Below, one piece after another: positions 35,453-46,420 of a stretch of DNA of 59,008 nucleotides. Made by a program: the position numbers and the translations under genes. The notes under the pieces are model-generated. The model searched no databases. It worked only from the letters and a program-made list of their open reading frames with translations, and was not told the DNA's origin. Origin of the DNA: Zooshikella ganghwensis DSM 15267 (GTDB lineage Bacteria; Pseudomonadota; Gammaproteobacteria; Pseudomonadales; Zooshikellaceae); assembly GCF_000428585.1 (NCBI RefSeq), contig NZ_AUAF01000020.1, positions 1 through 59,008 of the forward strand, given 5' to 3'. The stretch's first letter is position 1. Each line of letters starts with the position of its first letter.

Positions 35453-36997
35453 ATGCAGCAACTGAATCCATCTGAAATCAGCGATATTATCAAGCAGCGA
35501 ATTGAGAAGCTTGATATCGCAACAGAAGCCCGTAATGAGGGCACGATCGTCAGCGTATCTGATGGTATTGTTCGTATCCATGGACTGGCTGACGTAATGT
35601 ACGGAGAGATGATTGAGTTCTCCGGTGGTGTATTTGGCATGGCACTGAACTTGGAGCGTGACTCAGTCGGTGCTGTTGTTTTGGGCGACTACAAAGGTTT
35701 GGCTGAAGGCCAAACAGCAAAATGTACTGGTCGTATTCTTGAAGTACCTGTTGGTGAGAAGCTTTTAGGCCGTGTTGTAGATGCATTGGGTAACCCTATT
35801 GATGGCAAGGGACCGATTGATGCTGAATTGACGGCGCCTGTTGAAAAAGTAGCACCAGGGGTAATTGCACGTAAGTCGGTAGATCAGCCTGTGCAGACAG
35901 GTTTGAAAGCGATTGACTCGATGATTCCAATTGGCCGTGGTCAGCGTGAGTTGATTATCGGTGACCGTCAGGTTGGTAAGTCTGCAGTAGCGATTGATAC
36001 TATTATCAACCAGAAAGGTACAGGTATTAAATGTATCTACGTGGCAATTGGTCAAAAGCAGTCTTCGATTGCTAACGTAGTACGTAAGCTAGAAGAGCAC
36101 GGCGCTATGGAGCACACCGTTGTGGTTGCTGCTGGTGCTGCAGATCCTGCACCCATGCAATTTTTGGCACCTTTCTCAGGTTGCTCAATGGGTGAGTATT
36201 TCCGTGATCGTGGTCAAGATGCACTCATCATTTATGATGACTTAACCAAACAGGCATGGGCTTACCGCCAAATTTCATTGTTATTGCGTCGCCCACCAGG
36301 CCGTGAGGCTTATCCTGGAGACGTATTCTATCTACACTCTCGTTTGCTAGAGCGTGCTGCTCGAGTAAATGCTGAATATGTAGAAGCGTTTACCAATGGT
36401 GAAGTTAAAGGCAAAACAGGCTCTCTGACAGCGTTGCCAATTATCGAGACGCAGGCGGGTGACGTTTCTGCATTCGTACCAACTAACGTAATTTCTATTA
36501 CGGACGGTCAGATTTTCTTGGAAACAAGCTTGTTTAACTCTGGCATACGTCCAGCGATCAACCCAGGTATTTCGGTATCTCGGGTAGGTGGTGCCGCACA
36601 GACGAAAATTATGAAAAAGCTGTCGGGTGGTATCCGTACTGCTTTGGCTCAGTATCGTGAGTTGGCCGCTTTCTCGCAGTTTGCTTCAGATCTTGATGAA
36701 GCTACGCGTAAACAGTTGGAGCATGGCCAGCGTGTAACAGAGCTGATGAAACAGAAACAGTACTCGCCGCTGAGTGTGGCTGAAATGTCCGTCAGTATTT
36801 ACGCAGCAGACAAAGGATATCTGGAAGACGTTGAGCTTAAGAAAATCGTTGATTTTGAAGCTGCACTCATTTCATTCATGAACAGTGAATTCGCTGAATT
36901 GATGAATAAAATTAATGAGTCTGGTGACTACAACGACGAAATTGAAGCAGGTATCAAGCAAGGTATTGAGAAGTTTAAAGCGACTCAAACCTGGTAA
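35453..36997 (+). CDS. atpA: ATP synthase F1 subunit alpha
   Basis: The 514-residue protein has the P-loop GDRQVGKSA (about 170-178), [10 protein letters not shown], and the alpha/beta signature [17 protein letters not shown]. It carries the non-catalytic nucleotide sites of F1. Length is one residue longer than E. coli. It follows atpH by 16 bases and precedes atpG by 89. Confidence 0.98.
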   Translation: MQQLNPSEISDIIKQRIEKLDIATEARNEGTIVSVSDGIVRIHGLADVMYGEMIEFSGGVFGMALNLERDSVGAVVLGDYKGLAEGQTAKCTGRILEVPVGEKLLGRVVDALGNPIDGKGPIDAELTAPVEKVAPGVIARKSVDQPVQTGLKAIDSMIPIGRGQRELIIGDRQVGKSAVAIDTIINQKGTGIKCIYVAIGQKQSSIANVVRKLEEHGAMEHTVVVAAGAADPAPMQFLAPFSGCSMGEYFRDRGQDALIIYDDLTKQAWAYRQISLLLRRPPGREAYPGDVFYLHSRLLERAARVNAEYVEAFTNGEVKGKTGSLTALPIIETQAGDVSAFVPTNVISITDGQIFLETSLFNSGIRPAINPGISVSRVGGAAQTKIMKKLSGGIRTALAQYRELAAFSQFASDLDEATRKQLEHGQRVTELMKQKQYSPLSVAEMSVSIYAADKGYLEDVELKKIVDFEAALISFMNSEFAELMNKINESGDYNDEIEAGIKQGIEKFKATQTW

Positions 36998-37086
36998 GTT
37001 AGGTATCAGTCAAAGGCGTTAGTCATTGGCTGATCCGCTGCTGCATTACTGGCATCAGTAATGTTTTCAACCTGAAAGGGTGCTAC

Positions 37087-37947
37087 ATGGCAGTCGGAAA
37101 AGAAATTCGCACGCAGATTGCGAGCATCAAAAACACACAAAAAATCACCAGCGCTATGCAGTTGGTGGCGGCGAGTAAAATGCGTAAGGCACAGGATCGT
37201 ATGCAACACAGCCGTCCTTACGCTGAGCGCATTCGTGAGGTGGTTGGCCATATTGCCAACTCAACTCCGGAATATCGCCATACCTACATGACGGAAAGAG
37301 AAGTCAAGCGGGTTGGTTTTATCGTGGTGTCATCTGATCGCGGTCTGTGCGGCGGCTTGAACATTAACCTGTTCAAAAAAACCATTACTGAAATGAAACA
37401 GTGGGCTGACCAAGGTGCAGAGATTGATCTTTGCCTCGTGGGCAGCAAAGCTGGTGCCTTTTTCCGCCACTATGGTGGTAATGCGGTAGCAGCTATCAAT
37501 GGTTTGGGTGATGAACCTTCCATTGCTGACCTAATTGGTGGCGTTAAGGTAATGCTTGATGCTTACGAAGAAGGTCGAATTGATCGCCTGTACCTGGTGT
37601 TTAACCGTTTTGTGAACACCATGACTCAGGAGCCTAACAGTGAGCAGTTGCTTCCTCTACAAGCCAGTGATGACAAAACTTTAAAACATCATTGGGATTA
37701 CTTGTATGAGCCAGACGCTAAGCAATTATTAGATGGCTTGCTGGTTCGTTATGTTGAGTCTCAGGTTTATCAGGCCGTTGTTGAGAACAATGCCTGTGAG
37801 CAGGCTGCCCGAATGGTTGCGATGAAAAGCGCAACAGATAACGCGGGTAATCTGATTGATGAGCTACAGCTGGTTTATAACAAGGCCCGTCAGGCAGCAA
37901 TCACTCAGGAAATTTCAGAAATCGTTGGCGGCGCTGCCGCTGTTTAA
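37087..37947 (+). CDS. atpG: ATP synthase F1 subunit gamma
   Basis: The 286-residue protein has the N-terminal coiled coil ([26 protein letters not shown]) and the C-terminal [32 protein letters not shown] that define the rotor shaft gamma. It connects c-ring rotation with catalysis in beta subunits. Length matches the family. It precedes atpD by 42 bases. Confidence 0.97.
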   Translation: MAVGKEIRTQIASIKNTQKITSAMQLVAASKMRKAQDRMQHSRPYAERIREVVGHIANSTPEYRHTYMTEREVKRVGFIVVSSDRGLCGGLNINLFKKTITEMKQWADQGAEIDLCLVGSKAGAFFRHYGGNAVAAINGLGDEPSIADLIGGVKVMLDAYEEGRIDRLYLVFNRFVNTMTQEPNSEQLLPLQASDDKTLKHHWDYLYEPDAKQLLDGLLVRYVESQVYQAVVENNACEQAARMVAMKSATDNAGNLIDELQLVYNKARQAAITQEISEIVGGAAAV

Positions 37948-39366
<1,419 letters not shown>

Positions 39367-39428
39367 TGCGCCTGCAGCCGGTAGCAAATTAGCAGTTACC
39401 GGCTTAGGCCGTAGCGAGGCATACCGCG

Positions 39429-39848
39429 ATGGCAATTACAGTACATTGTGACATCGTCAGCGCTGAGCAGGAGATTTACTCAGGCTTGGTTGAGATGGTT
39501 ATTGCAACAGGTAACCTGGGTGACCTGGGTATTGCCCCTGGCCATGCTCCCCTGTTGACTGACCTTAAGCCTGGCCCTGTTCGAATCGTAAAACAAGGTG
39601 GCAAAGAAGAAATCTTTTATGTTTCTGGTGGCTTCCTTGAAGTCCAACCAAACTCCATCACGGTGCTTGCAGATACAGCACTGCGTGCAGGCGACGTTGA
39701 TGAGGCTGCAGCAGTTCGTGCTAAGCAAGAGGCTGAGCATGCTTTAGCTAACCAAAGTGGTGAGTTTGACTATTCTCGTGCCGCTAGCCAGCTAGCAGAA
39801 GCCGCTGCAAAACTGCGTACTTTGCAACATATTCGGCACAAGCGTTGA
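39429..39848 (+). CDS. atpC: ATP synthase F1 subunit epsilon
   Basis: The 139-residue protein has the N-terminal beta sandwich ([35 protein letters not shown]) and a C-terminal pair of helices that can inhibit F1. It ends the atp operon and is followed by a strong terminator. Length equals E. coli (139). Confidence 0.97.
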   Translation: MAITVHCDIVSAEQEIYSGLVEMVIATGNLGDLGIAPGHAPLLTDLKPGPVRIVKQGGKEEIFYVSGGFLEVQPNSITVLADTALRAGDVDEAAAVRAKQEAEHALANQSGEFDYSRAASQLAEAAAKLRTLQHIRHKR

Positions 39849-39867
39849 TCAGATAACCAGCCGGTTT

Positions 39868-39897
39868 AAAAAAGGGTAGCTATGCTACCCTTTTTTT
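39868..39897 (+). terminator. Terminator of the atp operon
   Basis: GGGTAGC (39874-39880) and GCTACCC (39884-39890) form the stem, flanked by AAAAAA upstream and TTTTTTT downstream (39891-39897), 20 bases past the atpC stop. The A/T runs extend the stem and could let it work in both directions. Confidence 0.92.
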
Positions 39898-40068
39898 ATG
39901 ATTGAACTCTCGCTAAAGACGCTTTTTTAATTTTGGCGATGGTGTAGGATTTGCAAAGCATACATTGCCATCTAAATAGTTCGTTTTAATTGTACGGTTT
40001 TTCAAAAAATTGGGGCTGTCACAAGTCCCTATCTGTAAAAATTACCAACAAGTACCTCACGACTAATC

Positions 40069-41442
40069 ATGAATGTTGATATTGTCATCTTGGCTGCGGG
40101 CCAAGGCACTCGAATGAAATCTAACTTGCCAAAGGTCATTCATTCTTTGGCGGGTAAGCCTATGTTAGAGCACGTCATGCTAACGGCTCAACAAGCTATG
40201 CAGCAGCAGGATAAACGACAATTACATGTTGTCGTAGGCCATGGAGGAGATACTGTAAAACATCACCTCAATCACTATGCGGTAAATTGGATAACCCAAG
40301 CGCAACAGTTAGGTACTGGGCATGCTGTTGCTCAAGCCACCTCCCATATTGATGAATCCGATATTGTGCTGATTTTATATGGCGATGTGCCGCTTATTCA
40401 GGCAGATACGCTGCATAACTTATTGACGTCAGCTAAGCAAAGTGGGTTTGCACTACTCACCGTTGAGTTAGCTGATGCGACAGGTTATGGGCGTATTGTA
40501 CGCAATGCTCAACAACAGGTTACGGCTATTGTTGAGCATAAAGATGCGACACCTGAGCAACTGGCCATCAAAGAAATTAATACCGGTATCATGGCGGTAA
40601 AAACAGAAAAACTAAAACACTGGCTGCCTAAGCTGAGCAATGATAATGCACAAGGGGAGTATTACTTAACCGATATTGTGGCAATGGCTGTTGCTGACGG
40701 GTTGACTGTTAATGCAGTTCATCCAAGCTGTGAACAGGAAGTTCAAGGGGTTAACAATCGTGTTCAGCTAGCAGAGCTAGAGCGATGGTTTCAGTTTGAG
40801 CAGGCAAAAAAATTAATGCTGGCAGGTGCAACGGTTGCTGATCCATACCGCTTGGATGTGCGGGGCGATGTGAATGTTGGGCAAGATGTGTTTATTGATG
40901 TCAATGTTGTGTTTGAAGGTGCGGTGACGATTGGCAATAACGTTGTGATAGGCCCTAACTGTGTTATTAGTGATAGTGTTATAGCTGATAATGCCGTTAT
41001 AAAAGCACACTCTATATTGGAATCTGCAGAGGTAGGTCAAGAAGCTGAAGTGGGACCTTTTGCCCGTCTACGTCCTGCAACAGTGCTAGCCAAAAAAGCT
41101 AAAGTAGGTAACTTTGTAGAAACGAAAAAGGTCAATGTTGGTATTGGCAGTAAAATAAACCATCTGACTTATGTAGGCGATGCAGAGATTGGCGCTGATG
41201 TAAATATTGGGGCCGGTACCATCACCTGTAACTATGATGGAGTAAATAAACACAAAACAGTCATCGAAGATAATGTATTCATAGGCTCTAACAGCTCACT
41301 GGTTGCCCCGCTAACCATTGCTCAAGGTGCTACAGTGGGAGCTGGCTCAACCATTACCCGAGTCGTTTCAGCTGAACAGCTTGCGGTTGCTCGTGGAAAA
41401 CAGATGAACATTGATGGTTGGCAACGACCAAAAAAGAAATAG
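40069..41442 (+). CDS. glmU: Bifunctional N-acetylglucosamine-1-P uridyltransferase/acetyltransferase GlmU
   Basis: The 457-residue protein has an N-terminal nucleotidyltransferase domain ([25 protein letters not shown]) and a C-terminal left-handed beta-helix with hexapeptide repeats ([37 protein letters not shown]). It converts glucosamine-1-P to UDP-GlcNAc for peptidoglycan and LPS synthesis. Length matches E. coli (456). It directly precedes glmS, the preceding branch of the same pathway. Confidence 0.98.
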   Translation: MNVDIVILAAGQGTRMKSNLPKVIHSLAGKPMLEHVMLTAQQAMQQQDKRQLHVVVGHGGDTVKHHLNHYAVNWITQAQQLGTGHAVAQATSHIDESDIVLILYGDVPLIQADTLHNLLTSAKQSGFALLTVELADATGYGRIVRNAQQQVTAIVEHKDATPEQLAIKEINTGIMAVKTEKLKHWLPKLSNDNAQGEYYLTDIVAMAVADGLTVNAVHPSCEQEVQGVNNRVQLAELERWFQFEQAKKLMLAGATVADPYRLDVRGDVNVGQDVFIDVNVVFEGAVTIGNNVVIGPNCVISDSVIADNAVIKAHSILESAEVGQEAEVGPFARLRPATVLAKKAKVGNFVETKKVNVGIGSKINHLTYVGDAEIGADVNIGAGTITCNYDGVNKHKTVIEDNVFIGSNSSLVAPLTIAQGATVGAGSTITRVVSAEQLAVARGKQMNIDGWQRPKKK

Positions 41443-41512
41443 CTAGATAATACAGCACGTAAAAATAAGACGTGTTACCTGTAGCTGGTTTTTAAGTATA
41501 AGGAACGTGGTT

Positions 41513-43345
41513 ATGTGTGGAATTGTTGGGGCTGTTGCTCAACGGGATGTTGCTGAGATACTACTGGAAGGGCTTCGTCGTCTAGAGTATCGCGGGTATG
41601 ATTCAGCGGGTATGGCTATTGTCAACCAGGCAACTGAGCTGAATAGATTACGTCGTTTAGGCAAAGTGGCAGAGTTGGCAGATGCATTAAAGCTTGAGCC
41701 TTTGGCTGGTGGTACCGGAATAGCGCATACCCGTTGGGCAACACATGGTGAGCCTAGTGAGCGGAATGCTCACCCACATGTTTCCAATGGCGATATTGCC
41801 GTTGTCCATAATGGTATTATTGAAAACCACGAATTTCTAAGGGAAAAACTCAAAAAGCAGGGATACGAGTTTATTTCTGAAACAGATACGGAAGTAATTG
41901 TTCACCTGATTCACTCAGTGCGACAGCACACAAGTAGTTTACTGGAAGCCGTTCAACAGACAGTAAAACAGTTGGAAGGAGCATATGGAATGGTTGCGAT
42001 GGATCGTCGTGATCCAAGCCGACTGATAGGTGCACGTTCTGGCAGTCCATTGGTAATAGGAGTAGGTATTGGTGAACGCTTCTTTGCTTCAGACCAACTG
42101 GCTTTATTACCCGTGACACGTCGCTTTATTTACCTTGAAGAAGGTGATGTCGCAGAGATTACCCGTGACAAGATTGATATCTATGATCAATCAGGAAAGC
42201 CTGTTCAACGTGAAGAATCAGAAAGCACAGTAACGCATGATGCGAGTGATAAAGGTAAATTCCGTCACTACATGTTGAAGGAAATTTATGAGCAACCCGA
42301 TGCTATTATCAATACGCTTGAAGGGCGGCTGACGGATAAACAAGTGATCGAAGCCAGCTTTGGCCATGAAGCGCATGATATTTTTAGCAACGTAGAGTCA
42401 ATTCAGATTATTGCCTGTGGTACCAGTTATCATGCAGGGCTTGTTGCACGCTACTGGTTTGAAAGCATTGCAGGGGTGCAATGTAATGTGGAAATTGCCT
42501 CAGAATTTCGCTACCGCAAATCAGTTGTTCCGAAAAACTGTTTGTTTGTGACTATTTCTCAGTCAGGTGAAACAGCAGATACCTTAGCAGCGTTGCGCTT
42601 GGCAAAAGAACAGGGTTATATGGCTTCCTTGGCTATTTGTAACGTACCTGGTTCTTCTCTGGTGCGTGAGTCAGATCTGGCCTTTATGACCCGAGCGGGC
42701 GCTGAAATTGGGGTTGCTTCAACAAAAGCATTCACCACCCAACTGGTATCATTTTTAATGCTGGTAGCAGCAATTGGCCGTTATCAGGGTATGTCTGCTG
42801 AAATGGAAGCCGAAATTGTTAAAGCATTAAAAGAGCTGCCTAATCACCTTAATCATGTTTTACAGTTGGCTGATGATATTGAGCAGCTTGCTGAAGATTT
42901 TTCAGAAAAACACCACAGCTTATTTTTAGGTCGTGGTAATCAGTACCCAATTGCTATGGAAGGTGCGCTGAAACTTAAAGAGATTTCATACATCCATGCT
43001 GAAGCTTATGCAGCGGGTGAGTTAAAGCATGGACCTCTGGCATTGATTGATACTGATATGCCAGTTGTTGTTGTTGCGCCAAATAATGATTTATTGGAAA
43101 AGCTTAAGTCAAACATGGAAGAAGTACGTGCTCGGGGTGGGCAGCTTTATGTGTTTGCAGATCAGGCAACCCAGCTTAAAGGGGGAGAGGGTGTCAAGGT
43201 CATGTATATTGAACATGTACATGAAGTGGTTGCACCGATTATTTTTACCGTCCCACTCCAATTGCTGTCTTATTATGTGGCCATTATTAAGGGAACCGAT
43301 GTTGATCAGCCACGTAACTTGGCGAAGTCAGTTACGGTTGAATAG
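41513..43345 (+). CDS. glmS: Glutamine-fructose-6-P aminotransferase GlmS
   Basis: Start is set at ATG 41513, giving MCGIVGAV so that the catalytic cysteine becomes the N-terminal residue after Met removal; AGGAA precedes it by eight bases and an upstream GTG at 41507 is rejected. The 610-residue enzyme has a glutamine amidotransferase domain and two SIS isomerase domains ([28 protein letters not shown], ending KSVTVE). It makes glucosamine-6-P. Its conserved 3' end is the recognition site of Tn7-type elements in other bacteria. Confidence 0.98.
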   Translation: MCGIVGAVAQRDVAEILLEGLRRLEYRGYDSAGMAIVNQATELNRLRRLGKVAELADALKLEPLAGGTGIAHTRWATHGEPSERNAHPHVSNGDIAVVHNGIIENHEFLREKLKKQGYEFISETDTEVIVHLIHSVRQHTSSLLEAVQQTVKQLEGAYGMVAMDRRDPSRLIGARSGSPLVIGVGIGERFFASDQLALLPVTRRFIYLEEGDVAEITRDKIDIYDQSGKPVQREESESTVTHDASDKGKFRHYMLKEIYEQPDAIINTLEGRLTDKQVIEASFGHEAHDIFSNVESIQIIACGTSYHAGLVARYWFESIAGVQCNVEIASEFRYRKSVVPKNCLFVTISQSGETADTLAALRLAKEQGYMASLAICNVPGSSLVRESDLAFMTRAGAEIGVASTKAFTTQLVSFLMLVAAIGRYQGMSAEMEAEIVKALKELPNHLNHVLQLADDIEQLAEDFSEKHHSLFLGRGNQYPIAMEGALKLKEISYIHAEAYAAGELKHGPLALIDTDMPVVVVAPNNDLLEKLKSNMEEVRARGGQLYVFADQATQLKGGEGVKVMYIEHVHEVVAPIIFTVPLQLLSYYVAIIKGTDVDQPRNLAKSVTVE

Positions 43346-43677
43346 GTCGCAGACCAATAGTTGGTAATACAATAAAGTATTATCCTGCTCCAAATAATTC
43401 TCTCTTTAGCTACTCGGAGTTATGCCAACAATGTTGGCATAACTTCGTTGTTGTCTAATGAACCCATTTCTGGAGCCTTCCCTAAAGCTCCTAAACCCAA
43501 TGGCTGAAGTGGTTTAAAGAGTTTTCTGCTGTCAGATGAGGCACCTATATAATGTCATCTTCATTTTTTCAGCTTAAATGCCACCTTCAGTTTACTGCTT
43601 AAAATGTTACACCATTTTAGTTATATCTAAACTCGATTAAGGCTGCTTAGTCCTGCGTACGTACTTGCTATTACATC
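43346..43677. other. Non-coding stretch between glmS and the IS66-type end
   Basis: No gene is seen. It contains a perfect 13-bp inverted repeat (43418-43444) and then AT-rich sequence up to the element end at 43678. No Tn7 end or tns gene is present. Confidence 0.5.
43418..43444 (+). repeat. Perfect 13-bp inverted repeat after glmS
   Basis: AGTTATGCCAACA (43418-43430) and its exact complement TGTTGGCATAACT (43432-43444) form a strong hairpin 72 bases after the glmS stop. No T-run follows. It may be a factor-assisted terminator or mRNA-stabilising element of glmS. Confidence 0.6.
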
Positions 43678-43730
43678 GTGTCCCCTCGGCAGATGTGCGT
43701 GCTTTGTTATGCTAACTCTTGATAGCCTAG

Positions 43731-43757
43731 CCTCAACAGTTACCCCCCTTGTTGAGG
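43731..43757 (+). promoter_or_regulatory. Hairpin covering the tnpA ribosome binding site
   Basis: CCTCAACA (43731-43738) pairs with TGTTGAGG (43750-43757). The right arm contains GAGG, the ribosome binding site six bases before the tnpA ATG at 43764. Read-through transcripts from outside would fold and hide the site, a known way for insertion sequences to limit transposase synthesis. The structure is seen; the regulation is inference. Confidence 0.6.
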
Positions 43758-43763
43758 ACTACA

Positions 43764-44195
43764 ATGACCGAAGCAGCAACCCCCACCGAGGCCCCATTAA
43801 CTCTTGAGGCAGTGCAAGACAAGTTTGATGCTTGGCGACAGCGACCAGGTAAGCGTCAGCCATTTCCAAAGGCATATTGGCGTGATGTTATTGCACTTCA
43901 GGAGCACTATAAAATATCAAAAATATTGTCCACTTTACGAATTAGTCATGCTCAATTAAGGGTTCAAGAGCAAAGGTTAAATGGTAAAGCTAAGTCTGCT
44001 GAAAGAAAAGATCCACCAGCCAATGACTTTATTGCGGTTGACTTTAGTGGTGAAACTGCAAAATTACCTGCAACAGAATCATGTTTATCTGACATTTTAT
44101 CCATTGAGTTAACGCGACCTGATGGCACTGTATTGAAGGTGAATGCATTATCATCACAAGCCGTTGATGCGTTAATTACTCGTTTTATTGCTTAA
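43764..44195 (+). CDS. tnpA: IS66 accessory protein TnpA
   Basis: Start is the ATG at 43764 (GAGG at 43754-43757); a TTG at 43749 would lie inside the hairpin. The 143-residue protein has an N-terminal helix-turn-helix-like segment (YWRDVIALQEHYKISKILSTLRISHAQL) and a C-terminal short beta-rich part (IELTRPDGTVLKVNAL), typical of IS66 OrfA proteins. It is required with TnpB for IS66 transposition, probably as a DNA-binding accessory. It ends just before tnpB. Confidence 0.85.
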   Translation: MTEAATPTEAPLTLEAVQDKFDAWRQRPGKRQPFPKAYWRDVIALQEHYKISKILSTLRISHAQLRVQEQRLNGKAKSAERKDPPANDFIAVDFSGETAKLPATESCLSDILSIELTRPDGTVLKVNALSSQAVDALITRFIA

Positions 44196-44199
44196 TATT

Positions 44200-44553
44200 A
44201 TGTTGCAACTGACGCCTCAGCATCGATTATTATTGGCCGTTAAACCAGTGGACTTCAGAAAAGGAATCAACAGCCTGATTGCCTTGTGTAAATTGCAATT
44301 GAATGAAGAAGCCGATTCGGGGACTATTTTTGTCTTTACTAATCGCCGTAAAGAATCTGTTAAATTATTAGTCTACGATGGTCAAGGGTTTTGGCTCTGC
44401 ATGAAACGCTTCTCCCAGGGCAAATTAAAATGGTGGCCAAAGGCTGGTGACACCACTTATAAAATCAGTGCTAAAGAGCTACAAATTCTGTTATATCAAG
44501 GCGACCCGAGACGCGCTGCCATTATGGAAGATTGGAAATCAGTTGTCGCTTAA
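44200..44553 (+). CDS. tnpB: IS66 accessory protein TnpB
   Basis: The start is taken as the ATG at 44200, four bases after the tnpA stop; a TTG at 44188 overlapping tnpA is an alternative. The 117-residue product has VKPVDFRKGINSLIALC, IFVFTNRRKESVKLLVYDGQGFWLCMKRF and a C-terminal LQILLYQGD, the classic IS66 Orf2 (TnpB) signature. Its exact biochemical role in transposition is unknown. Confidence 0.95.
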   Translation: MLQLTPQHRLLLAVKPVDFRKGINSLIALCKLQLNEEADSGTIFVFTNRRKESVKLLVYDGQGFWLCMKRFSQGKLKWWPKAGDTTYKISAKELQILLYQGDPRRAAIMEDWKSVVA

Positions 44554-44576
44554 TGGTTTTTAAATGAGTGTGACTA

Positions 44577-46250
44577 TTATGCGGCGAGTGGAGTTTCCTC
44601 TGCCAGTGCTTGTAAGGTTTGTTGGTAATTCCAGGGCAACCAAGCAAATGGGTCTTGTTTTACTTGCGCTTGGTGTTGCTGTAATGCCGTTAAATAATCA
44701 ATGGGATTAATGCCGTTTTTTAGAGCGGTATGGATAACACTCATGAGTTCACTGCCCACTTTGGCACCATTGAGGGTTTTGTGGAATAAGCTGCTTTTCC
44801 GAATACGGATGGCCAGCTTCAAAGCACGCTCAACTGTATTGGTATCCAACGGTGCACCGACGTGGGTTAAAAACCGGGTCAACGTGTCCCAGCGTTTAAG
44901 CCAGTAGCGGTAGCTTTTCGCTAAGGGCGTTTTAGGCTCTTCTCCCGCCAGTTGCCGCTCCATCCATTGCTTCATTTCTTCCAACAATGGCTTGCTTTTT
45001 TCCTGATGGAAAGTCAGTCGGTCTTCAGGAGATAGCCTATGGTTTTTGCAATGGGCTTCGTTAGCATAAACTTGCCCAACCGTATCCAAGACGATTTTAG
45101 CCTCATCAGGATAACTATCTTCAAGCTCAACAAATTTTCTTCGCCCATGGATAAGACAATGGCAGACTATCGTTTTTAAGGCTTTATCCACGTTATTCTG
45201 GGATAAGGCATCACAAGCTTGAAACGGAATAGGTAAATCCTCCTCCCGTTCGTTTAATACATCGGTTAGATTATTGCCCGCATTTTTTACGCCGGAGAAA
45301 AATAAATAGATAGGATGACCTTGGTGATCAGCCACTAGACCGGTAGTAAATGTGCCTTTTTTATCTGACTTATCAGGATTCACCTCCTTACTTGTCATTA
45401 CTGATTGTACTTTGACTGTCGTATCATCCTGAAAGAATAAAGGGCTTTGAGCCCCTAAAATGAGGCAGGCATTAAAAACATAAGTCGCGACTTGGTGAGC
45501 ATCAACACACAGCTCCCATTGCGTTGTATCAGGAATGGGAACACCCGTTTGCTGTTGCCATTGTGCGAGCCGATAAAATGGCATGCCAAGCTGGTATTTT
45601 AAAACCGTGACCATTGCTTTTGCTCGCTCATCATATTTCTCAGTAACGGCAACTGGCAATGAGGCTTTAAATATTTCACCACAAACCGCACAGCGTAACC
45701 GTTTTTGCTCATAGCGGTAAGCATTAAACAATTGGCCGCCTTCAATTCGAATAAAGACACCAGGCGTCTTGATTTGATAGAGCTTTCCTCCACACTGAGT
45801 AGGGCAAGGATCACCAGTTTTATAATCAGGATGATCAAGTGAAATCGTTTCAGCAGCGGTATAGGCGCTGGCTGGTAATCGACCATGACCAGGGCGTTTC
45901 GGTTTGTCTGTTGTATTGGTGCTTGACTCAGATTGGCTAGCCTCAGTACTTTCGTCCTGGCTGGATTCATCTTCAGCCGATACTTCTAAATCATCAGTAT
46001 CCGATGGCTTTGTACCTCGAGAATGCTTCTCTGATTGGATGCCAAACGCCTTTTTAAGGTTGCTAATGCTAATTTGCGAAAACGTCAGTTTTTGCTGAAG
46101 CCATAAACACAGCTCCAATACACCAATAACTAACATCTTGTGCCCATCAGATAAGTTTGATTGCTCAATGACTTGCTTTAGTTGACTAAAGTCTTCAGCG
46201 GTTAGTTTCTCGATTTTGGGTGATTTCACTACAATGTCAACTGCTATCAA
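44577..46250 (-). CDS. tnpC: IS66 transposase TnpC (opposite strand)
   Basis: The 557-residue DDE transposase has the zinc-finger-like region (CPTQCGGKL and LRCAVCGEIF), FFQDDTTVKVQSV with the catalytic aspartates, GRRKFVELEDSYPDEA and the C-terminal APLDTNTVERALKLAIRIRKSSLF containing the catalytic glutamate. It ends DPFAWLPWNYQQTL as usual for IS66. No ATG exists near the start; TTG at 46250 or GTG at 46229 must serve. It converges on tnpB with 23 bases between stop codons, whereas IS66 elements normally read tnpA-tnpB-tnpC in one direction. The gene looks full length. Confidence 0.92.
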   Translation of the reverse strand: MIAVDIVVKSPKIEKLTAEDFSQLKQVIEQSNLSDGHKMLVIGVLELCLWLQQKLTFSQISISNLKKAFGIQSEKHSRGTKPSDTDDLEVSAEDESSQDESTEASQSESSTNTTDKPKRPGHGRLPASAYTAAETISLDHPDYKTGDPCPTQCGGKLYQIKTPGVFIRIEGGQLFNAYRYEQKRLRCAVCGEIFKASLPVAVTEKYDERAKAMVTVLKYQLGMPFYRLAQWQQQTGVPIPDTTQWELCVDAHQVATYVFNACLILGAQSPLFFQDDTTVKVQSVMTSKEVNPDKSDKKGTFTTGLVADHQGHPIYLFFSGVKNAGNNLTDVLNEREEDLPIPFQACDALSQNNVDKALKTIVCHCLIHGRRKFVELEDSYPDEAKIVLDTVGQVYANEAHCKNHRLSPEDRLTFHQEKSKPLLEEMKQWMERQLAGEEPKTPLAKSYRYWLKRWDTLTRFLTHVGAPLDTNTVERALKLAIRIRKSSLFHKTLNGAKVGSELMSVIHTALKNGINPIDYLTALQQHQAQVKQDPFAWLPWNYQQTLQALAEETPLAA

Positions 46251-46281
46251 TTGGATGAAAGTTGCGTACTAGAGGGGATAG

Positions 46282-46312
46282 TTGATTGGATAGGCGATAT
46301 TCGCTGTATAAT
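46282..46312 (+). promoter_or_regulatory. Possible promoter of the megasynthase gene
   Basis: TATAAT at 46307-46312 is a perfect -10 hexamer; TTGATT at 46282-46287 is a fair -35 at 19-base spacing, slightly long. It lies just outside the presumed right end of the IS66-type element and about 105 bases before the megasynthase ATG. Confidence 0.45.
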
Positions 46313-46420
46313 GTGTAAGTTATTTACTCTTCCTATCTCATGATAGTTGATGGAGATAGTTGTAATTAACGAAAGGAAAATTTTTACCAAACGTCGAAGT
46401 TATAAAAGGGATAAAAGACT

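Larger units (their letters stand above)
43678..46281. mobile_element. IS66-type insertion sequence with convergent tnpAB and tnpC
   Basis: The left end is placed at 43678, where GTGTCCCCTCGGC is followed after five bases by TGCG. The same pattern recurs at 57841 and, inverted, at 57907. Upstream of tnpC, GAGGGGATAG at 46272-46281 matches the inner part of the inverted terminus (GAGGGGACAC) and is a probable but degraded right end, giving an element of about 2.6 kb, the usual IS66 size. No matching 8-bp target duplication was found at these ends. tnpA and tnpB read right while tnpC reads left. Confidence 0.65.

Noticed and set aside
43346-43677. Tn7 insertion at the glmS attachment site
   Set aside because: No Tn7-type end sequence and no tns genes; the recognised ends belong to an IS66-type element.
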